From Xanthobacter sp. YC-JY1 (GTDB lineage: Bacteria > Pseudomonadota > Alphaproteobacteria > Rhizobiales > Xanthobacteraceae): a DNA stretch of 64,000 nucleotides. Positions 20,129-31,110 of the stretch are shown here, one piece after another; within the stretch, counting starts at the first letter, position 1; each line of letters starts with the position of its first letter. Where the stretch lies: NCBI RefSeq assembly GCF_021730305.1, contig NZ_CP032674.1, positions 729,001-793,000 on the forward strand, written 5' to 3'. The notes below the pieces were generated by a model. It had not been told where the DNA came from. It made no database searches and worked only from the letters and a program-made list of their open reading frames with translations. Position numbers and translations under genes: made by a program.

Positions 20129-20833
20129 ATGGTCTCTTCCCGCGTCTCTGCTCTGTCCCTCGCGGCGCTCGCCGCGGGCCTCGCCCTCGCCGCCTGCCAG
20201 GGCAATCCGGACAGCTGGGGCACCGGCGTGGTGAAGCAGACGGACGCGTTCGGCGACTATTCGGAGACGGTGGTCTCCGTGCCCAAGCCCACCGCCGGGC
20301 CGCGCCAGTTCGAATGCACGGGCCCGTTCGCGCCCAACACCACCGCCATCAACATCGCCGCCGACTTCGGGCAGGCGAACGTCATCACCGGCAACATCAT
20401 GTCGCCGGACGGCAGCACCGCGCCGGGCATCATCCTTCTGCCCAACGATCCCGCCTTGAGCCTGGAGATCGCCTGGAAGGACCCGGCCAACATGGTCGCC
20501 CCGCGCCGCGTCGCCTTCACCGAGAGCACGGCCTGGACGGTGAACGGCATCGGCATCGGCACCAGCCTGTCCGACCTCGAGCGGGCCAACGGCAAGCCGT
20601 TCCGCATCCAGGGCTTCGGTGGCAATTCCGGTGGCGTGGTGGCCGACTGGCGCGGCGGACGGCTGGGCAATCTGGGCGGCGGCTGCGTGCTCGGGGTGCA
20701 GATGGCGCTTTCGGCTGGGGCCTCGGACGGCACGCAGGCGCGCATTTCCGGCCCCAAGGTCTATGCCTCCAACGACCCCGCCATCCGCGCCGCCAACCCC
20801 AGCGTGGGCGTGTTCTGGGTGAACTACCGGTAG
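20129..20833 (+). CDS. Putative lipoprotein of unknown function
   Basis: The protein is 234 residues with a lipoprotein signal (LALAACQG, Cys 24). The mature part is Gly-rich and probably all-beta (IQGFGGNSGGVVADW, GGGCVLGVQMALS), including NIAADFGQANVITGNI. No family was recognised. The start ATG 20129 gives the lipobox. It stands alone, 162 bases before the next secreted-protein gene. Confidence 0.8.
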   Translation: MVSSRVSALSLAALAAGLALAACQGNPDSWGTGVVKQTDAFGDYSETVVSVPKPTAGPRQFECTGPFAPNTTAINIAADFGQANVITGNIMSPDGSTAPGIILLPNDPALSLEIAWKDPANMVAPRRVAFTESTAWTVNGIGIGTSLSDLERANGKPFRIQGFGGNSGGVVADWRGGRLGNLGGGCVLGVQMALSAGASDGTQARISGPKVYASNDPAIRAANPSVGVFWVNYR

Positions 20834-20995
20834 CGGGACCGGGGCCGGCCGTCGCGATTTGCGAAAACGGGGCCGGCGTTAAGATTAACGCTCTCTAAAT
20901 ACCGCCGGGCGCGCGCCGTCATCTTTGCAAGAAGCGTGGCGGTTGTAGAGTGCCACTGCGCGTCGCGGACCCAACCGCGCGCAGGAGATACTCCA

Positions 20996-21568
20996 ATGAA
21001 ACGCCTGATCCTAGGAGCACTGCTGGGGGCCGTCTGTGCCGTCAGCGGAGCCTTCGCACAGGGGGCGCCTGCCAATGCCCCCGCCGCGAGTGGCCGGCCC
21101 GCCAACATCGAAGAGTTGAATGGCGTCCAGTGGTTGTTCGTGCAGGTGGCGGATTCCATTTCCGTCACCGACAAGACCATCACGCTGAAGGGCGTCGCGC
21201 CGCAGGTCATCATGTTCGCCGACCGCCCCGAGCGGATCACCGGCGACGCGTCGACGGCGACCTTCATCAAGATCTGGAACGAGGGCAAGGACAGCTTCCA
21301 GAAGGACCCGCCCAACGCCACCCTCTCGGTGACGGTGAACGGCGAGCCCAACCTGTCGGTGATCGAGCTGTCGAATCCGGTGCTCTCCGGCGACACGCTG
21401 ACCTATGACTACAAGCTCCTCAGCGAGGACAAGCCCCTCTCCGGCACCAATGCCAGCCTGTTCATCGACTGGTGGCATTATCACCGCTGGTGGGGTCCCG
21501 GACCCGGCCGCTGGGGCGGTGGCGGCTGCTGGCGCGGCCCGTACGGCGGCCTGCACTGCCGCTGGTGA
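20996..21568 (+). CDS. Secreted protein with Gly/Trp-rich C terminus
   Basis: The protein is 190 residues with a signal peptide ending GAFAQ. A middle domain follows (NGVQWLFVQVADSISVTDKTITLKGV, then DRPERITGDASTATFIKIWNEGKDSF, PNATLSV, DTLTYDYKLL). The last 30 residues are very rich in Trp, His and Gly (HYHRWWGPGPGRWGGGGCWRG). The central pattern resembles proteins that other alphaproteobacteria export, but no function is known. ATG 20996 has AGGAGAT in the right place. Confidence 0.82.
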   Translation: MKRLILGALLGAVCAVSGAFAQGAPANAPAASGRPANIEELNGVQWLFVQVADSISVTDKTITLKGVAPQVIMFADRPERITGDASTATFIKIWNEGKDSFQKDPPNATLSVTVNGEPNLSVIELSNPVLSGDTLTYDYKLLSEDKPLSGTNASLFIDWWHYHRWWGPGPGRWGGGGCWRGPYGGLHCRW

Positions 21569-21592
21569 GCCTGATCTCCCCCCATTGACGCG

Positions 21593-21620
21593 CGCCCCGC
21601 CCGGAACCCGTGGCGGGGCG
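21593..21620 (+). terminator. Probable Rho-independent terminator
   Basis: CGCCCCGCC (21593-21601) pairs with GGCGGGGCG (21612-21620) over a 10-base loop and is followed by TTT. It lies 24 bases after the Gly/Trp-rich protein gene. The T tract is short, so strength is uncertain. Confidence 0.6.
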
Positions 21621-21735
21621 TTTGCGTCCGTGGCGCGTCTGCCATGATGGTGCCGTCTTGATGGTGCCGTTTCACCGGCGCGTGTCAGCACCCCGCTGCC
21701 GCCGGACGTTGTTCCTCGAAACCGTGAGAGACATC

Positions 21736-21990
21736 ATGATCCGCTCCAAGGCCGCCCTGCGCCCGCTGACCCTCGCGCTGACCTTCGCCGCGGGCCTTGC
21801 CACGGCCGGGCTCGTGCAGTCGGCCTTTGCCGACCAGCCCAACATGCAGCGCGCGCTCGAAGCGCTGCGCACCGCGCGCGCCTTCCTGCAGCAGGCGGAG
21901 CCCAACAAGGGCGGCCATCGCGAGCGCGCCATCGACCTCGTGGACCGGGCCATCGGCGAGACCGAGGCCGGCATCCAGTTTGCGCGCTGA
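21736..21990 (+). CDS. Small exported helical protein
   Basis: The 84-residue protein has a signal peptide (ending SAFA). Its mature part (DQPNMQRALEALRTARAFLQQAEPNKGGHRERAIDLVDRAIGETEAGIQFAR) is mostly amphipathic helix. Similar small periplasmic proteins occur in many proteobacteria without known function. Start ATG 21736 follows GAGAG. Confidence 0.78.
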   Translation: MIRSKAALRPLTLALTFAAGLATAGLVQSAFADQPNMQRALEALRTARAFLQQAEPNKGGHRERAIDLVDRAIGETEAGIQFAR

Positions 21991-22023
21991 TCGCGGCGCC
22001 GCCTTGTTTTCGGAAAGTTGCTG

Positions 22024-22719
22024 ATGGCCGATTGGATCTCGTTCTGGAACGGTAGTCACGCCATCTATGTGAATGACCGGCACAAGGCGGTGCATTATGC
22101 GGCCATCGCGGCCGACCTCGTCGGCTTCGTGCCGGGGCCGCACGCGCGGGTTCTGGACTTCGGCTGCGGCGAGGCCCTCGCCTCGGCCGAGCTGGCGTTT
22201 CGCTGCGGGCGCCTCGTGCTCAGCGATGCCGCGCCGGCGGTGCGCAATCGCCTGAAGGGCCGCTTCGTCGCCGCTCCCGCCATCGACGTGATGTCGCCTG
22301 AGGAGGTCTCGGCGCTGCCGGACGGCAGCTTCGACCTCATCATCTGCAATTCGGTGGCGCAGTATCTCTCGCGCGACCTGCTCGCCAGCCTCGTCCGGGA
22401 ATGGCGGCGACTGCTGGCGCCGGGTGGACGGCTGCTCCTCGCCGACGTGATCCCTCCCCATGTGAGCGCGCTGGCCGATGCGGAGGCGCTGCTGCGGCTG
22501 GCGGCGCGCGAGAAGTTCCTGCTGGCCGCGGTCGCCGGCCTTGCCCGCACCGCCATCTCGCCCTATCGCAAGCTGCGCGCGGAACTCGGGCTGACCACCT
22601 ATGAGGAGTCGGAGGTGCTGGCCTTGCTCACCCAGGCCGGCCTCGCGGCGCGGCGGGTCCAGCCCAATATCGGCCACAACCAGCAGCGCATGGCCTTTAT
22701 CGGCGAACGCGGAGCCTGA
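22024..22719 (+). CDS. Class I SAM-dependent methyltransferase
   Basis: The 231-residue protein has a Rossmann SAM-binding motif I VLDFGCGEALAS (about residues 41-52), an acidic motif II (LVLSDAAP), FDLIICNSVAQYL and LLAPGGRLLLADVIPP. The N terminus (WISFWNGSHAIYVNDRHKAVHY) is typical of methyltransferases found near glycan or polyketide genes. Next to it, convergent, lies a GtrA-type membrane protein, so a polysaccharide or lipid role is possible. Substrate unknown. ATG 22024 is used; an in-frame TTG lies two codons before. Confidence 0.85.
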   Translation: MADWISFWNGSHAIYVNDRHKAVHYAAIAADLVGFVPGPHARVLDFGCGEALASAELAFRCGRLVLSDAAPAVRNRLKGRFVAAPAIDVMSPEEVSALPDGSFDLIICNSVAQYLSRDLLASLVREWRRLLAPGGRLLLADVIPPHVSALADAEALLRLAAREKFLLAAVAGLARTAISPYRKLRAELGLTTYEESEVLALLTQAGLAARRVQPNIGHNQQRMAFIGERGA

Positions 22720-22722
22720 AAG

Positions 22723-22805
22723 CCCGCGCGGCGCCTGAGCGGACGGAGCGCGTGAAGCCCGCGCGGCGCCTGAGCGCAACACGATCCCCGCGCGGCGCCT
22801 GAGCG
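22723..22805. repeat. Three copies of a 19-base repeat
   Basis: cccgcgcggcgcctgagcg occurs exactly at 22723-22741, 22758-22776 and 22787-22805, separated by unlike 16- and 10-base spacers. The exact reverse complement occurs at 12533-12551. It lies between the convergent methyltransferase and GtrA genes. Confidence 0.8.
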
Positions 22806-22827
22806 TAGGCCGTGCCGGCGTGGCTTC

Positions 22828-23274
22828 TCAGCCGCGCACTGCGCTGCGGTGGGCGAAGGCCCAGACGCGGTAGCCGGTGAAGGTCCACATCATGGTGATG
22901 CCCGTGGTGAGGAACTGGGCGAGCAGATAGAACAGCCCTGCCTTGTCCACGAACAGCCACATGAGGGTTTCGTTCAGCACGAAGGCCACCCCCGCCACCA
23001 CGATGAAGCGCGGCACCGCCCCGGCATGGGAGCGCGTGGCGTCGAAGGTGAAGCGGCGGTTGAGGATGTAGGACATGATACCGCCCACGACGAACCCCAC
23101 CGCCGAGCCGAGCACGGGGCCGACGGCATCCATCTCCACCAGAATGGCCAGCGTGGAGAAATGGGCGAAGGCGGCAGTGAGGCCCACGCCAACGAATCGG
23201 GCGAACTGGTTGACCAGATCGCCGTGGCGCGTGCGGTATTCATTGACCGTCCGGGCGAGGGAGGGCGGCAGCAC
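22828..23274 (-). CDS. GtrA family membrane protein
   Basis: The 148-residue protein has four transmembrane helices and GtrA family marks: QFARFVGVGLTAAF, SAVGFVVGGIMSYILNRRFTF and the last helix ending TGYRVWAF. GtrA proteins are thought to flip undecaprenyl-linked sugars across the inner membrane for surface-glycan decoration. The start is GTG 23274. No glycosyltransferase follows it here, unlike classic gtrAB operons. Confidence 0.9.
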   Translation of the reverse strand: MLPPSLARTVNEYRTRHGDLVNQFARFVGVGLTAAFAHFSTLAILVEMDAVGPVLGSAVGFVVGGIMSYILNRRFTFDATRSHAGAVPRFIVVAGVAFVLNETLMWLFVDKAGLFYLLAQFLTTGITMMWTFTGYRVWAFAHRSAVRG

Positions 23275-23695
23275 TGGCGTCTCCGGCAGGAAAGCTTACA
23301 GGAATCCTCAAGGCCGAGCTGGCGCGGGGCGGGCGCCGGACACCCCGCGAGGATGTGTATTCCGAGCGTGGCGTCATCTCGGTGACATGGCTTCCGTCGC
23401 CGCAAATTATGGTCTAAGGAAGCCCATCAGCGCCAAGGGCCCGGGAAATTGCGCAGGTGTGACATCCTTGAGGTGTGACATCCGCGCCGCGTCCCGCCCG
23501 CGCGCAAGTCTGGGAGCAGGCCCCGGCCAAGCTCGTACCTTTCTGGGGCGCGTGACCCGCGGCCCTTTTTTTGCGCCCGGCGGGCGCTAGGAAGGGGCGG
23601 GCGCTGCGACGGGGCGGCTCCTGATGGAAACGGATCCCGTTGTCCTCGCCGGCTCAGCGGCGCGGGTGGCGGCGGTCGAGAGCTCAAAGACGGAT
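23275..23695. other. Divergent intergenic region upstream of carB
   Basis: The region is 421 bases between the divergent GtrA gene and carB. The stretch 23370-23430 is less GC-rich (gtcgccgcaaattatggtct). It contains a 13-base direct repeat at 23455 and 23471 (entered separately) and the run cccttttt near 23570. No gene is convincing. It probably holds the carB promoter and leader. Confidence 0.5.
23455..23483. promoter_or_regulatory. 13-base direct repeat upstream of carB (possible operator)
   Basis: aggtgtgacatcc occurs at 23455-23467 and 23471-23483, a 16-base period. It lies about 215 bases before the carB start. Two perfect close direct repeats in an otherwise unique leader suggest a protein-binding site. 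The binding protein is unknown. Confidence 0.4.
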
Positions 23696-27070
<3,375 letters not shown>

Positions 27071-27219
27071 TCCCGGAAGGGAACACCGGCGCGCGGCCTT
27101 TGGGCCGGCGCGCATCCGTCGCGGCCGTCCGGCGTCTCAAGGCGCGGGGCGGGCGCATCGCCCGGGGGCCATGGATCGCCCGAACCGGGACAGTCGCCGC
27201 AGCCGAGGCGCCGAAAGGC

Positions 27220-27240
27220 GCCGCGGGGCGGCTTTCTTTT
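27220..27240 (+). terminator. Possible Rho-independent terminator before greA
   Basis: GCCGC (27220-27224) pairs with GCGGC (27228-27232) around GGG and is followed by TTTCTTTT. Just upstream is a second hairpin, ggcgcc-gaaa-ggcgcc. Together they could end carB transcription or act in the greA leader. Confidence 0.45.
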
Positions 27241-27308
27241 CGGCGCCGGCACCACCTGAGGTGGGTCTCCGGCGCACCGAGCAGTTTCAGGAGGTCTGAC
27301 AAGGACCC

Positions 27309-27782
27309 ATGGAGAAGATTCCGATGACGGCCGGCGGCTTTGCCGCCCTCGAGCGAGAGTTGAAGCAGCGTCAGCAGGTGGAGCGTCCGCGCATCATCAA
27401 TGCCATCTCGGAGGCGCGCGCCCATGGCGACCTGTCCGAGAACGCGGAATATCACGCCGCCAAGGAGCAGCAGTCGCTGAACGAGGGCCGCATCGCCGAT
27501 CTGGAGGACAAGATCTCCCGCGCCGAGGTGATCGACGTCTCGAAGCTCTCCGGCGACATCGTCAAGTTCGGCGCCACCGTGACGCTGGTGGACGAGGACA
27601 CCGAGGAAGAGAAGGTCTGGCAGATCGTCGGCGACAGCGAGGCTGACGCCAAGGCCGGCCGCATCTCCATCTCCTCGCCGGTCGCCCGCGCGCTCATCGG
27701 CAAGAAGAAGGGCGCCTCGGTGGAGGTCGTCACCCCCAAGGGCGCCCGCTCGTTCGAGATCGCGGACGTCCGCTGGGCCTGA
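27309..27782 (+). CDS. greA: Transcription elongation factor GreA
   Basis: GreA rescues backtracked RNA polymerase by stimulating transcript cleavage. The 157-residue protein has the N-terminal coiled coil with the tip acidic residues ([16 protein letters not shown]) and the C-terminal FKBP-like domain ([33 protein letters not shown]). Start ATG 27309 follows GGAGGTCTGACAAGGACCC. This is the standard greA length. It follows carB on the same strand after 238 bases containing hairpins. Confidence 0.97.
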   Translation: MEKIPMTAGGFAALERELKQRQQVERPRIINAISEARAHGDLSENAEYHAAKEQQSLNEGRIADLEDKISRAEVIDVSKLSGDIVKFGATVTLVDEDTEEEKVWQIVGDSEADAKAGRISISSPVARALIGKKKGASVEVVTPKGARSFEIADVRWA

Positions 27783-27838
27783 GGGGCACGCGCGGTTCTC
27801 ATGTCTTGGCCAGGGTGACTTGGCCCATCGTCTCCGCC

Positions 27839-27947
27839 GTCATGCCCCGGCTTGTCCGGGGCATCCACATCGCGGCAGGCGCAGTGCCGAGACGCGAGAA
27901 GCCAGCCCGGTCACACGGTGGATCCCCCGGACAAGCCGGGGGATGAC
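27839..27947. repeat. Two-armed palindromic intergenic repeat, copy 3
   Basis: The left arm at 27839-27868 and right arm at about 27918-27947 are essentially identical to the copy at 2984. The spacer is unrelated. It lies between the convergent greA and Lrp-type genes. Confidence 0.85.
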
Positions 27948-28022
27948 GGCGCTCAAGTTCAAAAGGATCTGTGACTCTCGCGTCGCGCGCCGGGGGTACG
28001 CCTTGCGCTCACGCCCCTCCCG

Positions 28023-28508
28023 TCACGCCCCCTTGGGCAGTCCGGCTTCCAGCGGCACGATGGGCGCGTCCTTGGACTGCTTCAGCGTCAGGGCCGTCTT
28101 CACGTTGCGCACGTTGGGCGCGGCGGTGATGTCCAGAACGAAGGTCTGGAAGGTGCGCAGGTCCGGCGCCACGCACAGCATCAGGAAATCCACGTCGCCC
28201 GAGAGCATCCAGGCGCTGCGCACCAGCGGCCAGCCGGAGATGCGCTCCTGGAAGGCGGCGAGGTCGGCTTCCGCCTGGCTGATGAGGTGCACCATGGCGA
28301 AGGCCATCAGGTCGTAGCCCAGGCGCTTCTCGTCGAGCAGCGCGCGATAGCCCTCGATGATGCCTTCCTCTTCCAGCGCGCGCACGCGCCTGAGGCAGGG
28401 CGGGGCGGAGATGCCGACCCGCCGGGACAATTCCACATTGGTCATGCGACCGTCCCGCTGCAGCTCGTCGAGGATCTTCCAGTCGACAGCATCAAGGCGA
28501 ACGGTCAA
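28023..28508 (-). CDS. Lrp/AsnC family transcriptional regulator
   Basis: The 161-residue protein has an N-terminal AsnC helix-turn-helix (LDAVDWKILDELQRDGRMTNVELSRRVGISAPPCLRRVRALEEEG). A RAM ligand-binding domain follows (FAMVHLI through DVDFLMLCVA). TTG 28508 is preferred because AAGGAG lies seven bases upstream and the protein then starts at the domain; another TTG at 28529 is possible. It faces trxB divergently, a gene order well known in Hyphomicrobiales. The effector amino acid is unknown. Confidence 0.9.
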   Translation of the reverse strand: MTVRLDAVDWKILDELQRDGRMTNVELSRRVGISAPPCLRRVRALEEEGIIEGYRALLDEKRLGYDLMAFAMVHLISQAEADLAAFQERISGWPLVRSAWMLSGDVDFLMLCVAPDLRTFQTFVLDITAAPNVRNVKTALTLKQSKDAPIVPLEAGLPKGA

Positions 28509-28596
28509 GGCACGGCTCCTTGGGGGCAAGGTTGGGAACGCGGCCGCGGACGCGGCGGGCAGGGGTTACGTCCGCGCACCTTAGTCTCCGTATGCG

Positions 28597-28630
28597 GCAA
28601 CGCAACGAAATAATATTGCGTCGGTTGCGC
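28597..28630. promoter_or_regulatory. Inverted repeat between lrp-type gene and trxB (candidate operator)
   Basis: CGCAA (28601-28605) and TTGCG (28616-28620) flank the AT-rich core cgaaataata, inside a GC-rich divergent promoter region. GCAAC (28597-28601) and GTTGC (28624-28628) make an outer inverted pair. Lrp/AsnC regulators often bind such A/T-centred sites next to their own genes, so autoregulation is a reasonable guess. Confidence 0.4.
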
Positions 28631-28787
28631 TGCGAAGGGACAGAAGCTGCCGCCTTGTGGGCACGCGGGGGAGCCCCTACATTCGGGCATAGCTCACGCT
28701 GCGGCCATCGGGCGGGCCCGCCATACGTCCCGTCCCCTCTCTTGTCGCGGCTTTCAGCCTTTCGAGCTTCTGGTTTTCGAGGACGTC

Positions 28788-29750
28788 ATGACCACCCACA
28801 GCGCCAAGGTCGTCATCATCGGGTCGGGTCCCGCCGGCTATACCGCAGCCATCTATGCGGCTCGCGCAATGCTGGAGCCGGTCCTGTTCGAGGGCATCCA
28901 GCCCGGCGGCCAGCTCACCATCACCACGGATGTGGAGAACTATCCCGGCTTCGCCGATCCCATCCAGGGCCCCTGGCTGATGGAGCAGATGCGCGCCCAG
29001 GCCGAGCATGTGGGCACCAGGATCATCGCCGATCACGTGAACAGCCTCGATTTGTCCCGCCGGCCGTTCCGCATGGAGACCGAATCGGGCGACACGTGGC
29101 TCGCCGACGTGGTGATCCTCGCCACCGGCGCCCAGGCGCGCTGGCTCGGCCTCGAATCGGAAGCGGCGTTCCGCGGCTTCGGCGTCTCGGCCTGCGCCAC
29201 CTGCGACGGCTTCTTCTACCGCGGCAAGGAGGTCGTGGTGGTGGGCGGCGGCAACACGGCGGTGGAGGAAGCGCTCTTCCTCACCAATTTCGCCTCCAAG
29301 GTCACGCTGGTGCACCGCCGCGACGCCTTCCGCGCCGAGCGCATCCTGCAGGATCGCCTGTTCGCCAACCCCAAGGTGAATGTCGTCTGGCATTCGGAAG
29401 TTGCCGACGTGGTGGGCGAGACCGGCGACATCTCCAAGGTCACCGGCGCGCGCCTGCGCGACGTGCGGACGGGAACCCTCACCGAGCTACCCGCTGACGG
29501 CATATTCATCGCCATCGGTCATGCGCCTGCCACAGAGCTGGTCAAAGACCAGTTGAAGCTCAAGGAGAGCGGATACGTGTGGACGGCGCCCGATTCGACG
29601 GCGACGTCCGTGCCGGGCGTGTTCGCGGCCGGCGACGTGGCCGACGATGTGTATCGCCAGGCGGTCACGGCCGCGGGGCGGGGCTGCATGGCGGCGCTGG
29701 AGGCGGAGCGGTTTCTCGCCCACCACAGCGTGGCGCAGGCGGCGGAGTAA
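28788..29750 (+). CDS. trxB: Thioredoxin-disulfide reductase
   Basis: This NADPH-dependent flavoenzyme keeps thioredoxin reduced. The 320-residue protein has the FAD motif VIIGSGPAGYTAAIYAARA, the redox-active SACATCDG (Cys 136, Cys 139), the NADPH motif VVVVGGGNTAVEEALFL and the C-terminal FAD contact GVFAAGDVADDVYRQAVTAAG. The start ATG 28788 gives the family N terminus. Downstream hairpins (29756-29777 and 29804-29828) separate it from lsrB. Confidence 0.96.
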   Translation: MTTHSAKVVIIGSGPAGYTAAIYAARAMLEPVLFEGIQPGGQLTITTDVENYPGFADPIQGPWLMEQMRAQAEHVGTRIIADHVNSLDLSRRPFRMETESGDTWLADVVILATGAQARWLGLESEAAFRGFGVSACATCDGFFYRGKEVVVVGGGNTAVEEALFLTNFASKVTLVHRRDAFRAERILQDRLFANPKVNVVWHSEVADVVGETGDISKVTGARLRDVRTGTLTELPADGIFIAIGHAPATELVKDQLKLKESGYVWTAPDSTATSVPGVFAAGDVADDVYRQAVTAAGRGCMAALEAERFLAHHSVAQAAE

Positions 29751-29803
29751 AACGTCCGGGCGCGGGGAACCGCCCGGTGACGATCTAAAAGGGTTCAAGG
29801 AAG

Positions 29804-29828
29804 GCCGCGGGGCAGGGGAGCCCGCGGC
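29804..29828 (+). terminator. Hairpin after trxB
   Basis: GCCGCGGG (29804-29811) pairs with CCCGCGGC (29821-29828) around a 9-base loop, then TT. A second stem, CCGGGCG with CGCCCGG, lies at 29758-29776. Neither has a long T tract, so termination is only probable. Confidence 0.45.
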
Positions 29829-29902
29829 TTCTCCCGAGACAAGCGAAAAACAGCGCCACCTCGCCGGCCGGATGCCGGTGATGCTCAAGGGGCTCGGGCC
29901 GG

Positions 29903-30793
29903 ATGGATTGGGACAAGCTTAAGGTCTTCCACGTGGCCGCGGAAGCGGGCTCCTTTACCCATGCCGGCGAGACACTGGGGCTCTCCCAGTCGGCGGTGAG
30001 CCGTCAGGTCTCGGCGCTGGAGGCGGAACTGAAGGTTCCGCTGTTCCACCGCCACGCCCGCGGCCTCATCCTCACCGAGCAGGGCGAGCTGCTCTACCGC
30101 ACCGCCCATGAGGTGTTCCTCAAGCTGGAATCGGCGCGCGCCCAGCTCACCGACAGCCGCGAGAAGCCCAACGGCGACCTGCGCGTCACCACCACCATGG
30201 GCCTCGGCACCCACTGGCTCACCGCGCGGGTGGGCGAGTTCGTGGAGCTGTTCCCGGACATCCGCATCCAGCTCATCCTCACCGACGAGGAGCTGGACCT
30301 TGCCATGCGCGAGGCGGACGTCGCCATCCGCATGCGCCAGCCGGTGCAGCCGGATCTGGTGCAGCGCAAGCTCTTCACCGTCCATTTCCATGCCTATGCC
30401 TCGGCCGACTATCTCAAGCGCCACGGCCATCCGCGCACGCTGGACGAACTGGACAAGCACCGCATCCTGCTGCTCGGCGGGCCGATCCCCTCCTATTTCC
30501 AGGGGCTGAACTGGCTGGAGCATGCCGGCCGCGACGGCTCCACGCCGCGTATTCCCGCCTTCGAGGTCAACAACGTGCTCGGCCTCAAGCGCGCGGTGGA
30601 GCGGGGCGTGGGCATCGGCACGCTGCCGGACTATCTCTCCGACGATTCCACCTCGCTGGTGCAGCTCTTCACCGATCGCGAGACGCCCAAGCTGGAGGCA
30701 TACTTCACATATGCCCAGGAAATGCGCTCGGTGGCCCGGATTCAGGTCTTCCGCGACTTCCTGATTTCCAAGGCGCAGCGCTGGAATTACTGA
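29903..30793 (+). CDS. lsrB: LysR family regulator of the LsrB/VtlR type
   Basis: The 296-residue LysR protein has a classic winged HTH (KLKVFHVAAEAGSFTHAGETLGLSQSAVSRQVSALE) and a substrate-binding domain (GDLRVTTTMGLGTHWL, RMRQPVQPDLVQRKLF, GVGIGTLPDYL). The position directly after trxB, plus the probable AbcR sRNA just downstream, matches lsrB of Sinorhizobium and vtlR of Brucella and Agrobacterium. In those species it affects oxidative-stress and envelope genes and activates AbcR-type sRNA. The symbol is inferred from order and family. Start ATG 29903 (MDWDKLKVF) fits the family. Confidence 0.88.
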   Translation: MDWDKLKVFHVAAEAGSFTHAGETLGLSQSAVSRQVSALEAELKVPLFHRHARGLILTEQGELLYRTAHEVFLKLESARAQLTDSREKPNGDLRVTTTMGLGTHWLTARVGEFVELFPDIRIQLILTDEELDLAMREADVAIRMRQPVQPDLVQRKLFTVHFHAYASADYLKRHGHPRTLDELDKHRILLLGGPIPSYFQGLNWLEHAGRDGSTPRIPAFEVNNVLGLKRAVERGVGIGTLPDYLSDDSTSLVQLFTDRETPKLEAYFTYAQEMRSVARIQVFRDFLISKAQRWNY

Positions 30794-30823
30794 TTTATGA
30801 CGTTCGTAGGTGCTATGGTAGGG

Positions 30824-30842
30824 CTTGGATTGCCTAGCCAAG
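30824..30842. promoter_or_regulatory. Inverted repeat of LysR-box type upstream of the sRNA
   Basis: CTTGG (30824-30828) and CCAAG (30838-30842) are separated by nine bases, giving a T-N11-A pattern typical of LysR regulators. Its centre lies about 68 bases before the inferred sRNA start, the usual place for LysR activation. Binding by the adjacent LsrB/VtlR-type protein is inferred. Confidence 0.5.
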
Positions 30843-30900
30843 CGCTGGGCACATGCCTGATATGCGGTCAGTATACGTTGCATTCTGCCTATTCGGGGAG

Positions 30901-31014
30901 CATCTTTCCCTTGCGCTGATTGCATCCTGTGCGGTGCATCAGCTGTTCCCCTCTGGAAGGTTCGCTGCTCTGCAGCGATACTTGCCGGGTCCCGACCAGG
31001 ACCCGGCATTTTTC
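30901..31014 (+). ncRNA. Probable AbcR (alpha-r15) family trans-acting sRNA
   Basis: AbcR sRNAs are Hfq-dependent repressors of many ABC-transporter mRNAs in Hyphomicrobiales, encoded next to lsrB/vtlR. Here the gap after that gene has two C-rich single-stranded-looking anti-Shine-Dalgarno stretches (ctttccc at 30904-30910 and gttcccctct at 30945-30954). A small hairpin follows (CGCTGC/GCAGCG, 30963-30977), then a strong terminator. The 5' end is an estimate: a tattcg -10-like element at 30890-30895 would start RNA near 30901, giving about 114 bases, close to known AbcR lengths. Identification rests on position and motifs, not alignment. Confidence 0.62.
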
Positions 31015-31018
31015 TTTT
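30983..31018 (+). terminator. Strong Rho-independent terminator of the sRNA
   Basis: TGCCGGGTCC (30983-30992) pairs perfectly with GGACCCGGCA (30999-31008) over a six-base loop, followed by TTTTTCTTTT. It is the best intrinsic terminator I noticed in the window. It is about 190 bases after the lsrB stop, with no protein gene in between. Confidence 0.9.
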
Positions 31019-31110
31019 GTGCGGTTCATTTTTCAGGGTGCCGCAGCGGCTCTTTTCCCCCAATGTCAGGCACCGGCCCTCAGGCCGGAGCAACTTGACC
31101 GGGGTAAGTC

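Larger units (their letters stand above)
30794..31110 (+). other. Intergenic region carrying a probable sRNA gene
   Basis: There are 317 bases between lsrB and the peptidoglycan-binding protein. They hold a LysR-like inverted repeat at 30824-30842, a probable AbcR-type sRNA at about 30901-31014 and its terminator at 30983-31018. The last 90 bases contain the hairpin ccggcc-ctca-ggccgg (31074-31089) in the leader of the next gene. No protein gene is convincing here. Confidence 0.6.

Noticed and set aside
22723-22805. CRISPR array
   Set aside because: Only three 19-base repeats with unequal 16- and 10-base spacers; no cas genes and too short for a CRISPR.
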